Shown piece after piece: positions 12,217 through 25,420 of a stretch of DNA of 64,000 nt (its first letter is position 1; the number at the start of each line of letters is the position of its first letter). Location: positions 349,001-413,000 of the forward strand of contig CAMRHE010000651.1 in the NCBI GenBank assembly GCA_947044405.1, written 5' to 3'. The notes beneath the pieces were generated by a model, which saw only the letters and a list, made by a program, of their open reading frames with translations, was not told the origin of the DNA and searched no databases. This DNA comes from Leptodactylus fallax (lineage: Eukaryota > Chordata > Amphibia > Anura > Leptodactylidae). The position numbers were made by a program, and so were the translations under genes.

Positions 12217-12416
12217 AAATTTGACAATTATGGTGGAAAATAAGTATTTGGTCACCTACAAACAAGCAAGATTTCTGTCTCTCCCAGCCCTGTAACTTCT
12301 CCTTTAAGAGGCTCCTCTGTCCTCCACTCATTACCTGTAGTAATGGCTCCTGTGTGACATTGTTATCAGTATAAAAGACTCCTGTCCACAACCTCAGTCA
12401 CACTCCAAACTCCACT

Positions 12417-13412
12417 ATGGTGAAGACCAAAGAGCTGTGGAAGGACCAGAAACAAAATGGTAGCCCTGCACCAGGCTGGGAAGACTGAATCTGCAATAGG
12501 CAAGCAGCTTGGTGTGAAGAAATCACCTGTGGGAGCAATAATTAGAAAATGGAAGACATACAAGACCACTGATAATCTCCCTCCATCAGGGGCTCCACGC
12601 AAGATCTCACCCCGTGGGGTCAAAATGATCACAAGAACGGTGAGCAAAAATCCCAGAACCACACGGGGGGACCTAGTGAGTGACCTGCAGAAAGCTGGGA
12701 CTAACGTAACAAAGGCTACCGTCAGTAACACACTACGCCGCCAGGGACTCAGATCCTGCAGTGCCAGACGTGTCCCCCTGCTTAAGCCAGTACATATCCG
12801 GGCCCGGCTGAAGTTTGCTAGAGAGCATTTGGATGTTCCAGAAGAGTATTGGGAGAATGTCATATGGTCAGATGAAACCAAAGTAGAACTGTTTGGTAGA
12901 AACACAACTCGTGGTGTTTGGAGGAGAGTGAATGCTGAGTTGTATCCAAAGAACACCAGACCTACTGTGAAGCATGGGGGGGCAACATCATGTATGGGGC
13001 TGTTTCTCTGCAAAGGGACCAGGACGACTGATCCGTGTACATGAAAGAATGAATGGGGCCGTGTATGGTGAGATTGTGAGTGCAAACCTCCTTCCATCAG
13101 CAAGGGCATTGAAGATGAAACGTGGCTGGGTCTTTCAGCATGACAATGATCCCAAGCACACCGCCAGGGCAACGAAGGAGCGGCTTCATAAGAAGCATTA
13201 CAAGGTCCTGGAGTGGCCTAGCCAGTCTCCAGATCTCAGCCCCATAGAAAACCTTTGGAGGGGAGTAGAAAGTCCGTGTTGTCCAGCGACAGCCCCAAAA
13301 CATCCCTGCTCTAGAGGAGATCTGCATGGAGGAATGGGCCGACATACCAGCAACAGTGTGCGCCAACCTTGTGAAGACTTACAGGAAACGTTGGACCATA
13401 ATTTGCAAATAA
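12417..13412 (+). pseudogene. Tc1-type transposase, frameshifted and 3'-truncated
   Basis: This is a remnant of a DD34E transposase, which cuts and joins transposon ends. Fragments cover the N-terminal paired-like DNA-binding region ([40 protein letters not shown]) and the catalytic core. The first Asp is seen in [13 protein letters not shown], the second in [13 protein letters not shown] and the Glu in SPIENLWR. Against the family sequence I recall, the lesions are a 2-base loss near 12449, two single-base losses near 12985-13000, an extra G near 13262 next to an in-frame stop, and a deletion near 13395 that removes the C-terminus. The start ATG is at 12417. The product is non-functional. 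Confidence 0.93.
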
Positions 13413-13572
13413 ATTCTTTAAAAATCAGACAATGTGATTTTCTGGATTAGTTTTCTCATTTTGTCTCTCATAGTTGAGGTCTACCTATGATGACAATTAC
13501 AGGCCGGCCTCATCTTTATAAGTGGGAGAACTTGCACAATTGGTGGCTGACTAAATACTTTTTTCCCCAATG
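13412..13572 (-). repeat. Right terminal inverted repeat of the Tc1 element
   Basis: Reverse complement of the left terminal repeat, reading inward CATTGGGGAAAAAAGTATTT. It stops at the deletion that removed the transposase C-terminus and the inner direct-repeat box. Confidence 0.93.
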
Positions 13573-13574
13573 TA

Positions 13575-13928
13575 CATACAGCAGTGCCCCATATAAGTCT
13601 ATATGAGCAGTTCCAGGTCACACACAATGTATAGGGATCTAGTCAGGACAGTAATAAAATGCAGATTTATGATGAAAAGATAATTAACAAGTCAGTCCTT
13701 ATAGAGAGAACAGGCCTGGGGGCCAGACATAAGCACCAATGTCTCTTCATGTGATAGATGGGAAGTTCTCTTATCTATAGCGCAATACGGATACAAGAAG
13801 ACCTCAAGGTTTATACCCAGCGATATAATTTATATAAATGACTCATGAAATTTCACAATTTGCCCACAAGCAACAAACGGAAAAGTCCCACCCAAAATAA
13901 TGAGCCTCCTGTGCTACTGTGTAATAGA
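13575..13928. other. Intergenic, nothing recognised
   Basis: This is AT-rich unique sequence between the Tc1 element and the 35-bp array. I see no gene, RNA or repeat structure in it. Confidence 0.5.
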
Positions 13929-16900
13929 AAATAACTACAATAATACTGCCCCCTATGTACAAGAATATAACTACTATAATACTGCTCCTATGTACAAGAA
14001 TATAACTACTATAATACTGCTCCTATGTACAAGAATATAACTACTATAATACTACCTCCTATGTACAAGAATATAACTACTATAATACTGCCCCTATGTA
14101 CAAGAATATAACTACTATAATACTACTCCTATGTACAAGAATATAACTACTATAATACTACCTCCTATGTACAAGAATATAACTACTATAATACTACCTC
14201 CTATGTACAAGAATATAACTACTATAATACTACGTCCTATGTACAAGAATATAACTACTATAATACTACCTCCTATGTACAAGAATATAACTACTATAAT
14301 ACTGCTCCTATGTACAAGAATATAACTACTATAATACTGCTCCTATGTACAAGAATATAATTACTATAATACTGCTCCTATGTACAAGAATATAACTACT
14401 ATAATACTACTCCTATGTACAAGAATATAACTACTATAATACTACTCCTATGTACAAGAATATAACTACTATAATACTGCTCCTATGTACAAGAATATAA
14501 TTACTATAATACTGCTCCTATGTACAAGAATATAACTACTATAATACTACTCCTATGTACAAGAATATAACTACTATAATACTACTCCTATGTACAAGAA
14601 TATAACTACTATAATACTGCTCCTATGTACAAGAATATAACTGCTATAATACTACATCCTATGTACAAGAATATAACTACTATAATACTGCTCCTATGTA
14701 CAAGAATATAACTGCTATAATACTGCTCCTATGTACAAGAATATAACTATTATAATACTGCCTCCTATGTACAAGAATATAACTACTATAATACTACTCC
14801 TATGTACAAGAATATAACTACTATAATACTACTCCTATGTACAAGAATATAACTACTATAATACTGCTCCTATGTACAAGAATATAACTACTATAATACT
14901 GCCCCCTATGTACAAGAATATAACTACTATAATACTGCTCCTATGTACAAGAATATAACTACTATAATACTACTACTATGTACAAGAATATAACTACTAT
15001 AATACTGCTCCTATGTACAAGAATATAACTACTATAATACTACTACTATGTACAAGAATATAACTACTATAATACTACTCCTATGTACAAGAATATAACT
15101 ACTATAATACTACCTCCTATGTACAAGAATATAACTACTATAATACTGCTCCTATGTACAAGAATATAACTACTATAATACTACTCCTATGTACAAGAAT
15201 ATAACTACTATAATACTACCTCCTATGTACAAGAATATAACTACTATAATACTACTCCTATGTACAAGAATATAACTACTATAATACTACCTCCTATGTA
15301 CAAGAATATAACTACTATAATACTACCTCCTATGTACAAGAATATAACTACTATAATACTGCCCCCTATGTACAAGAATATAACTACTATAATACTGCCC
15401 CCTATGTACAAGAATATAACTACTATAATACTGCCCCCTATGTACAAGAATATAACTACTATAATACTGCTCCTATGTACAAGAATATAACTATTATAAT
15501 ACTGCTCCTATGTACAATATAACTACTATAATACTACCTCCTATGTACAAGAATATGACTACTATAATACTGCCCCCTATTTACAAGAATATAACTACTA
15601 CAATACTACCTCCTATGTGCAAGAATATAACTACTATAATACCGCTCCTATGTACAAGAATATAACTACTATAATACTACTCCTATGTACAAGAATATAA
15701 CTACTATAATACTGCCCCCTATGTACAAGAATATAACTACTATAATACTGCTCCTATGTACAAGAATATAACTACTATAATACTGCCCCCTATGTACAAG
15801 AATATAACTACTATAATACTGCTCCTATGTACAAGAATATAACTACTATAATACTACTACTATGTACAAGAATATAACTACTATAATACTGCTCCTATGT
15901 ACAAGAATATAACTACTATAATACTACTACTATGTACAAGAATATAACTACTATAATACTACTCCTATGTACAAGAATATAACTACTATAATACTACCTC
16001 CTATGTACAAGAATATAACTACTATAATACTACTCCTATGTACAAGAATATAACTACTATAATACTGCTCCTATGTACAAGAATATAACTACTATAATAC
16101 TACTCCTATGTACAAGAATATAACTACTATAATACTACCTCCTATGTACAAGAATATAACTACTATAATACTACTCCTATGTACAAGAATATAACTACTA
16201 TAATACTACCTCCTATGTACAAGAATATAACTACTATAATACTACCTCCTATGTACAAGAATATAACTACTATAATACTGCCCCCTATGTACAAGAATAT
16301 AACTACTATAATACTGCCCCCTATGTACAAGAATATAACTACTATAATACTGCCCCCTATGTACAAGAATATAACTACTATAATACTGCTCCTATGTACA
16401 AGAATATAACTACTATAATACTGCCCCCTATGTACAAGAATATAACTACTATAATACTGCTCCTATGTACAAGAATATAACTACTATAATACTACCTCCT
16501 ATGTACAAGAATATGACTACTATAATACTGCCCCCTATTTACAAGAATATAACTACTACAATACTACCTCCTATGTGCAAGAATATAACTACTATAATAC
16601 CGCTCCTATGTACAAGAATATAACTACTATAATACTACTCCTATGTACAAGAATATAACTACTATAATACTGCCCCCTATGTACAAGAATATAACTACTA
16701 TAATACTGCTCCTATGTACAAGAATATAACTACTATAATACTGCCCCCTATGTACAAGAATATAACTACTATAATACTACTCCTATGTACAAGAATATAA
16801 CTACTATAATACTACTCCTATGTACAAGAATATAACTACTATAATACTGCTCCTATGTACAAGAATATAACTACTATAATACTGCCCCCTATGTACAAGA

Positions 16901-19900
16901 ATATAACTACTATAATACTGCTCTTATGTACAAGAATATAACTACTATAATACTACCTCCTATGTACAAGAATATGACTACTATAATACTGCTCCTATGT
17001 ACAAGAATATAACTACTATAATACTGCTCCTATATACAAGAATATAACTACTATAATACTACCTCCTATGTACAAGAATATAACTACTATAATACCACTC
17101 CTATGTACAAGAATATAACTACTATAATACTGCTCCTATGTACAAGAATATAACTACTATAATACTACTCCTATGTACAAGAATATAATTACTATAATAC
17201 TACTCCTATGTACAAGAATATAACTACTATAATACTGCTCCTATGTACAAGAATATAACTACTATAATACTACCTCCTATGTACAAGAATATAACTACTA
17301 TAATACTGCTCCTATGTACAAGAATATAACTACTATAATACTACTCCTATGTACAAGAATATAACTACTATAATACTGCTCCTATGTACAAGAATATAAC
17401 TACTATAATACTACTCCTATGTACAAGAATATAACTACTATAATACTACTCCTATGTACAAGAATATAACTACTATAATACTGCCTCCTATGTACAAGAA
17501 TATAACTACTATAATACTCTCCTATGTACAAGAATATAACTACTATAATACTACCTCCTATGTACAAGAATATAACTACTATAATACTACCCTATGTACA
17601 AGAATATAACTACTATAATACTACCCCTATGTACAAGAATATAACTACTATAATACTGCTCCTATGTACAAGAATATAACTACTATAATACTACCTCCTA
17701 TGTACAAGAATATAACTACTATAATACTGCTCCTAGGTACAAGAATATAACTACTATAATACTACCCCTATGTACAAGAATATAACTACTATAATACTGC
17801 TCCTATGTACAAGAATATAACTACTATAATACTGCTCCTATGTACAAGAATATAACTACTATAATACTGCTCCTAGGTACAAGAATATAACTACTATAAT
17901 ACTACCTCCTATGTACAAGAATATAACTACTATAATACTGCTCCTATGTACAAGAATATAACTACTATAATACTGCTCCTATGTACAAGAATATAACTAC
18001 TATAATACTACTCCTATGTACAAGAATATAACTACTATAATACTGCTCCTATGTACAAGAATATAACTACTATAATACTGCTCCTATGTACAAGAATATA
18101 ACTACTATAATACTACTCCTATGTACAAGAATATAACTACTATAATACTGCTCCTATGTACAAGAATATAACTACTATAATACTGCTCCTATGTACAAGA
18201 ATATAACTACTATAATACTACCTCCTATGTACAAGAATATAACTACTATAATACTGCTCCTATGTACAAGAATATAACTACTATAATACTACTCCTATGT
18301 ACAAGAATATAACTACTATAATACTGCTCCTATGTACAAGAATATAACTACTATAATACTACCTCCTATGTACAAGAATATAACTACTATAATACTACTC
18401 CTATGTACAAGAATATAACTACTATAATACTACTCCTATGTACAAGAATATAACTACTATAATACTGCTCCTATGTACAAAAATATAACTACTATAATAC
18501 TACCTCCTATGTACAAGAATATAACTACTATAATACTACCTCCTATGTACAAGAATATAACTACTATAATACTGCCTCCTATGTACAAGAATATAACTAC
18601 TATAATACTGCTCCTATGTACAAGAATATAACTACTATAATACTGCTCCTATTACAAGAATATAACTACTATAATACTGCTCCTATGTACAAGAATATAA
18701 CTACTATAATACTGCTCCTATGTACAAGAATATAACTACTATAATACTGCTCCTATGTACAAGAATATAACTACTATAATACTGCTCCTATGTACAAGAA
18801 TATAACTACTATAATACTGCTCCTATGTACAAGAATATAACTACTATAATACTGCTCCTATGTACAAGAATATAACTACTATAATACTGCTCCTATGTAC
18901 AAGAATATAACTACTATAATACTACCTCCTATGTACAAGAATATAACTACTATAATACTGCTCCTATGTACAAGAATATAACTACTATAATACTGCTCCT
19001 ATGTACAAGAATATAACTACTATAATACTGCTCCTATGTACAAGAATATAACTACTATAATACTGCTCCTATGTACAAGAATATAACTACTATAATACTA
19101 CTCCTATGTACAAGAATATAACTACTATAATACTGCTCCTATGTACAAGAATATAACTACTATAATACTGCCCCTATGTACAAGAATATAACTACTATAA
19201 TACTACCTCCTATGTACAAGAATATAACTACTATAATACTGCCCCCTATGTACAAGAATATAACTACTATAATACTACCTCCTATGTACAAGAATATAAC
19301 TACTATAATACTGCCCCCTATGTACAAGAATATAACTACTATAATACTGCCCCTATGTACAAGAATATAACTACTATAATACTGCCTCCTATGTACAAGA
19401 ATATAACTACTATAATACTACCTCCTATGTACAAGAATATAACTACTATAATACTGCCCCCTATGTACAAGAATATAACTACTATAATACTGCTCCTATG
19501 TACAAGAATATAACTACTATAATACTACTCCTATGTACAAGAATATAACTACTATAATACTACCCCTATGTACAAGAATATAACTACTATAATACTACTC
19601 CTATGTACAAGAATATAACTACTATAATACTGCCCCTATGTACAAGAATATAACTACTATAATACTGCCCCCTATGTACAAGAATATAACTACTATAATA
19701 CTACCTCCTATGTACAAGAATATAACTACTATAATACTGCCTCCTATGTACAAGAATATAACTACTATAATACTGCCCCTATGTACAAGAATATAACTAC
19801 TATAATACTGCCCCTATGTACAAGAATATAACTACTATAATACTACCTCCTATGTACAAGAATATAACTACTATAATACTACCCCCTATGTACAAGAATA

Positions 19901-20940
19901 TAACTACTATAATACTGCTCCTATGTACAAGAATATAACTACTATAATACTGCTCCTATGTACAAGAATATAACTACTATAATACTGCTCCTATGTACAA
20001 GAATATAACTACTATAATACTGCCCCTATGTACAAGAATATAACTACTATAATACTGCTCCTATGTACAAGAATATATCTACTATAATACTGCTCCTATG
20101 TACAAGAATATAACTACTATAATACTGCTCCTATGTACAAGAATATAACTACTATAATACTACCTCCTATGTACAAGAATATAACTACTATAATACTGCT
20201 CCTATGTACAAGAATATAACTACTATAATACTGCTCCTATGTACAAGAATATAACTACTATAATACTGCTCCTATGTACAAGAATATAACTACTATAATA
20301 CTGCTCCTATGTACAAGAATATAACTACTATAATACTACTCCTATGTACAAGAATATAACTACTATAATACTCCCCCTATGTACAAGAATATAACTACTA
20401 TAATACTGCCCCTATGTACAAGAATATAACTACTATAATACTACCTCCTATGTACAAGAATATAACTACTATAATACTGCCCCCTATGTACAAGAATATA
20501 ACTACTATAATACTACCTCCTATGTACAAGAATATAACTACTATAATACTGCCCCCTATGTACAAGAATATAACTACTATAATACTGCCCCTATGTACAA
20601 GAATATAACTACTATAATACTGCCCCTATGTACAAGAATATAACTACTATAATACTACCTCCTATGTACAAGAATATAACTACTATAATACTGCCCCCTA
20701 TGTACAAGAATATAACTACTATAATACTGCTCCTATGTACAAGAATATAACTACTATAATACTACTCCTATGTACAAGAATATAACTACTATAATACTAC
20801 CCCTATGTACAAGAATATAACTACTATAATACTACTCCTATGTACAAGAATATAACTACTATAATACTGCCCCTATGTACAAGAATATAACTACTATAAT
20901 ACTGCCCCTATGTACAAGAATATAACTACTATAATACTGC
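13929..20940. repeat. Minisatellite array, 35-36 bp unit, about 7 kb
   Basis: Close to 200 head-to-tail copies of TATGTACAAGAATATAACTA followed by CTATAATACTGCTCC. Variation is concentrated in the 4-6 bases before TATGTAC (GCTCC, ACTCC, ACCTCC, GCCCCC, GCCCC), while the AT-rich core is nearly invariant. The 36-bp variants keep a reading frame, giving short MYKNITTIILPP frames that are not genes. The order of spacer variants is repeated at 15.2/16.2 kb and at 19.15/20.4 kb, indicating multi-unit duplications. It is intergenic between ATRNL1 and TRUB1. The unit resembles a repeat I recall as dispersed in frogs. Confidence 0.97.
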
Positions 20941-22620
20941 AGGATTGGATATATCACAGTCTGAGTTTTCCTTCCTTTGGATTCTGTTCGGACAGATTTG
21001 ATCTCTTATTGATATTTCTGTTTCTGGGGTTCATTATGGGGCAGTAATATTTTGGATGGGGTGACATTCAGGTCTCTTTTCGGCAGACTTCCTGGATGTG
21101 AGGCTTCTCCTGGTAACTGCTGTGATCACTATTGATGGGAATGTTGTCAGACCAGTTCTGGTTTCCACATTTTATAAATATTCCCCTATATAAAGTGTTG
21201 AGTATCCTCGGACATAATAACGTCCTTGTTATACAGACATCGCCTCATTGTGCACCGGAGAGAATATATAATCTCTGGTGCAGAAAATGTCTACACAGAC
21301 ATGATACTGCCGAGCCACTGTATCTAATCCTCTCCTGTGTGATACTTCTGCTGAGGCACGGTATCTAATCTTGTCATGTGTGATACTGTGTGCTGAGCTG
21401 TTGTATTTCATCTGTGTGATACTGTTGAGATGCTGTATCTAAGCCCGCCTTGCACTATAAAGTCACACTGTCCACTGATTCAGTGATCACATCTCACTAT
21501 GTAAATCCTAGCAGAACATCTGCAGACAGAAGCCGCTGTGGCCGAGAGTCAAAGCTTTACCCAAGGAACAGAATAGAACGTTGTTTAATTGTAGCCAAAA
21601 ACGCAAAACTACGGGCCTCAAATACGCCAGGTTCACATCTGTGCCGATCCGTCATAAATCGCTGGATAAAAAAAAAAAGTGCCGCAACTCAGAGTGTTCC
21701 ATTCAGTGATTTCACTAAATAGAAAGAAGCAGACCTCCAACGTACCCCTATAATAGTCAGTGGGGAACAGCAGGATGCCGAGTGCGGATGTGAATGTAGC
21801 CTTAATAAAAACCGTCAGGTGTGACTTGCACAAAGATGATAGCCATGGCAGTGCTGCAGCAGCCAAGCCCAAGTCAAGCTTTGATTCTCGACCACAGCGG
21901 CTTCCAATGCTGATGTTTTGATGGTCTTCTCATACTGAGATGTGATCACAGAACTGGGAGACCCCGAGACATCCAGTCAGATCACTGGCGCCCCTACCAG
22001 GCAGACACCATCCCCTCCGGTACTCCGCCAGGTCTGACATAGCTCAACCCAAACACAGACAGATTGTTAGAACAACACAAGTAATAAAGTTTATTAAGAG
22101 GGACATGACTGAGAAAAAGGGGGCAGTGCTGGTGTTAGGAAGGGTTACACTGGATACAGACACTTCTATATGGCACCGGCTGCACTCTACTCGGGTACTA
22201 GGTAGTTTACTTTTTATTGGAGAAAGTTCCCGCCTCCTGTAGGGGGTTGTCATAGCAATAGCAGTTGGAGCTGCTGTGATGTCATCAGACTAGTGCTGAG
22301 CCGTGTCTGGACATGTGACCTTCTAGCACCGCTTTGGCTCATCGATACCAGATGGCGTCAGTGATTTTTTTGCAGTGGAAAAACAAAAATGTGTGTAGAG
22401 GCGAGACCGGGGCTAAATAGCGGACCTTTATGTGATCCGACCTAACACCTGCTAGTCAGTACCTGCAGAGAACGGTCAGACAGGGCTGCTGTGTGCATCT
22501 CCTCACCCTCCAGAGCATCAATCAATAGGTCCTGGGAACGCTGGTGACTGATCGTCACTATCGCTGATAGTCGCCTGCGGTGCTGACATCTAGTGGTCAA
22601 TAGGAAAACTGCAAAATTCC
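20941..22620. other. Intergenic sequence with dispersed-repeat remnants
   Basis: No gene is recognised. From about 21610 to 21810 there is a segment flanked by GGTTCACATCTG and GATGTGAATGTAGCCT, which looks like the end boxes of a frog MITE-like repeat. AATAAAG and TTTATT boxes occur near 22080-22220 but are not tied to any recognisable exon. A 23-24 base stretch at 22233-22256 is nearly repeated in the TRUB1 3' flank at 25135-25157. Confidence 0.45.
21296..21445. repeat. Short degenerate tandem repeat
   Basis: About three diverged copies of a roughly 45-50 base unit containing GTGTGATACT, GCTGAG and TGTATCTAATC. Confidence 0.6.
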
Positions 22621-22624
22621 TTAA

Positions 22625-23074
22625 AGGGAATCTGTCAGGTCAATCTTATAGACCTGGGGTTTAGTGTCCCCAGATCGCCCTGTTGTAATGCAATCCGCAG
22701 GAGCATTAAAAATAAAAAACCTTTATACTTACCCAGATAAGGGTCCAATGAGCGCTGTTTGGCGACAACAGTCCGGCTTATTCATAAGGCACGCCTCCCG
22801 GCGCCTGCGCTGTTCTTCAGTGAAGCCAAAGATGGACACCCCGGCTTCACTACGTAATTGCGGGACATGCGCACTGAAGCTGAGGTGTGCTCCTCTGGCT
22901 TCACTGAAGATCTGCGCAGGCGCGGGGAGTACAGCGGCAGGGGCAGCATAAAGCTTTTTTATTTTTAATGCGGCCATGGATTGCGTTATAACAGGGTGAT
23001 TTGGGACACTAAACCCCAGGTCCATATGGACGTGTGGGTGGTTTAATGTCCCAAATTTCCCAGACAGATTCCCT
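22625..23074. mobile_element. TTAA-flanked long-hairpin MITE (T2/piggyBac-like)
   Basis: A 450-bp non-autonomous element flanked by TTAA on both sides (22621-22624 and 23075-23078). The outer ends are inverted copies of AGGGAATCTGTC. Further in, a second and longer inverted repeat pairs 22651-22735 with about 22935-23023 (shared boxes GACCTGGGGTTTAGTGTCC and GCATTAAAAATAAAAAA). The TTAAAGG end and TTAA target fit the amphibian T2 MITE type as I recall it. There is no transposase. Small open frames inside on both strands are a product of the hairpin. Confidence 0.82.
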
Positions 23075-23162
23075 TTAAAATAATGCCACTATATATTAAT
23101 AAATCCTGATCAGACAAACCAGTTTTGCTATTTAGAGACCACATTTCTTACTTTTTCCATTA

Positions 23163-24926
23163 CTGGGGGGATCTTTAGATGACACTGCTATTGGGGGGGG
23201 GGAATATGTACTGTATATGACACTGCTATGGAGGGGATCGGGCGGGGGGCGGACACGCATGGAGGGGATCTGTAGATGACACTGTTACGGGGGGATCTGT
23301 AGATGACACTGTTACGGGGGGGATCTGTAGATGACACTTACGGGGGATCTGTAGATGACACTGTTACGGGGGATCTGTAGATGACACTGTTACGGGGGAT
23401 CTGTAGATGACACTGTTACGGGGGATCTATAGATGTCACTGTTATGGGGGGATCTGTAGATGACACTGTTACGGGGGATCTGTAGATGACACTGTTACGG
23501 GGGGGGATCTGTAGATGACACTGTTACGGGGGGGGGGGATCTGTAGATGACACTGTTACGGGGGGGGGGGGATCTGTAGATGACACTGTTACGGGGGGGA
23601 TCTGTAGATGACACTGTTACGGGGGGCGGAGTGCACTGTCGGGGGGATCTGTAGATGACACTGTTACGGGGGATCTATAGATGTCACTGTTATGGGGGGA
23701 TCTGTAGATGACACTGTTATGGGGGATCTGTAGATGACACTGTTACGGGGGGGGATCTGTAGATGACACTGTTACGGGGGGGGGGGATCTGTAGATGACA
23801 CTGTTACGGGGGGGATCGTAGATGACACTGTTACGGGGGGATCTGTAGATGACACTGTTACGGGGGGGATCTGTAGATGACACTGTTACGGGGGGGGATC
23901 TGTAGATGACACTGTTACGGGGGGGAGTGACCACGGGGATCTGTAGATGACACTGTTACGGGGGGGATCTGTAGATGACACTGTTACGGGGGGGATCTGT
24001 AGATGACACTGTTACGGGGGGGCGGAGGCCACGGGGGGGATCTGTAGATGACATTGTTACGGGGGGGGATCTGTAGATGACACTGTTACGGGGGGGATCT
24101 GTAGATGGCACTGTTACGGGGGGGATCTGTAGATGGCACTGTTACGGGGGATCTGTAGATGACACTGTTACGGGGGATCTGTAGATGACACTGTTATGGG
24201 GGGATCTGTAGATGACACTGTTATGGGGGGGATCTGTAGATGACACTGTTATGGGGGGGATCTGTAGATGACACTGTTATGGGGGGGATCTGTAGATGAC
24301 ACTGTTATGGGGGGGATCTGTAGATGACACTGTTATGGGGGGGATCTGTAGATGACACTGTTATGGGGGGGATCTGTAGATGACACTGTTATGGGGGGGA
24401 TCTGTAGATGACACTTATGGGGGGGATCTGTAGATGACACTGTTATGGGGGGGATCTGTAGATGACACTGTTACGGGGGATCTGTAGATGACACTTACGG
24501 GGGATCTGTAGATGACACTGTTACGGGGGGGGGGGATCTGTAGATGACACTGTTATGGGGGGATCTGTAGATGACACTGTTATGGGGGGGATCTGTAGAT
24601 GACACTGTTATGGGGGGGATCTGTAGATGACACTGTTATGGGGGGGATCTGTAGGGGGGCGATGACACTGTTATGGGGGGGATCTGTAGATGACACTGTT
24701 ATGGGGGGGATCTGTAGATGACACTGTTACGGGGGATCTGTAGATGACACTGTTACGGGGGGGGATCTGTAGATGACACTGTTACGGGGGGGGATCTGTA
24801 GATGACACTGTTACGGGGGGGGGGATCTGTAGATGACACTGTTACGGGGGGGGGGGATGCACTGTCGGGGGATCTGTAGATGACACTGTTACGGGGGGGG
24901 GATCTGTAGATGACACTGTTATGAAG
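23163..24926. repeat. G-rich minisatellite array, about 27-35 bp unit
   Basis: Roughly 58 copies of GATCTGTAGATGACACTGTT followed by AC or AT and a run of 5 to 13 G. The unit length varies mainly through the G run. Rare interruptions (GCGGAGTGCACTGTC near 23627, GGAGTGACCAC near 23926, GGGGCG near 24655) break the pattern. The plus strand has closely spaced G runs and so could form G-quadruplexes. The array ends about 300 bases beyond the TRUB1 stop codon. Confidence 0.96.
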
Positions 24927-25220
24927 AGGTTTGTGCAGAATAACATTAGGCAGTTATCAGGTAACGTCCTTTACTCCCTTCTATACATGATGCACAATCA
25001 TACACATCTCAGTGCTCTGTGATCTCCTCTCCGGTGACCTCCTTGGACCTTCCTTGTCTTGAGTTCAGACGTCGTCCTCAGGATTCAATAAACTAAAAAT
25101 CCAAACTTCATTGTGAACATGTGCTTCCGGTGCCCCTCCTGTAGGGGGAGTCATAGCTCAGCGGTTATTTACAAGTCTAAGTGTCCACTTTTAGTCCTGG
25201 TTGTCCTTTGGGTGGTGAGC

Positions 25221-25420
25221 TCAGGTCTGGACATCAGCCACCTTGTTCTCTTCGGTCTTTAGCTTCTTGGACGGCTGCTGGGGTGGTTGGGCGCATGTCT
25301 GGAGTACCTGGGCGATGTGCTCAATGTCCCACCTGTCCTCCCTGAGCGTGTGCTCGTCCAGTGTGAACGGTCCCTGCTTGGTGCGGATCAGCTCCTTCAC
25401 ACTGGCACAACTGGACAAAG
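25221..25420 (-). CDS. TRUB1: TRUB1 coding exon 8 (last)
   Basis: Acceptor tacag, then [20 protein letters not shown] and a less conserved C-terminal tail ([15 protein letters not shown]) ending in TGA at 25221-25223. The 200 bases plus one carried base give 67 codons including the stop. No canonical AATAAA is evident close downstream on the minus strand. Confidence 0.95.

Larger units (their letters stand above)
12056..13572 (+). mobile_element. Tc1/mariner-type transposon, decayed
   Basis: A 1.5-kb Tc1-like element bounded by TA dinucleotides (12054-12055 and 13573-13574), the expected target duplication. It has near-identical inverted repeats of about 161 bp and one internal transposase gene in the plus orientation. 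The left end also holds a second, inner box AAGTATTTGGTCACC (about 12243), resembling the outer box AAGTATTTAGTCAGCC, which is the IR/DR arrangement of many fish and frog Tc1 elements. The matching inner box on the right is missing because of a deletion near 13395. With a broken transposase it cannot move on its own. It is intergenic, between ATRNL1 and TRUB1. Confidence 0.95.

Noticed and set aside
12366..13172. 268-codon minus-strand frame
   Set aside because: Shadow of the plus-strand Tc1 transposase pseudogene.
13929..20940. Possible CRISPR-like array (regular short repeats)
   Set aside because: Units are directly contiguous with no unique spacers, the sequence is eukaryotic, and variation is confined to a few bases. 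It is a minisatellite.
22664..22951. 95-codon frame on the plus strand and its minus counterpart
   Set aside because: Both lie inside the inverted-repeat MITE and mirror each other because of the hairpin.
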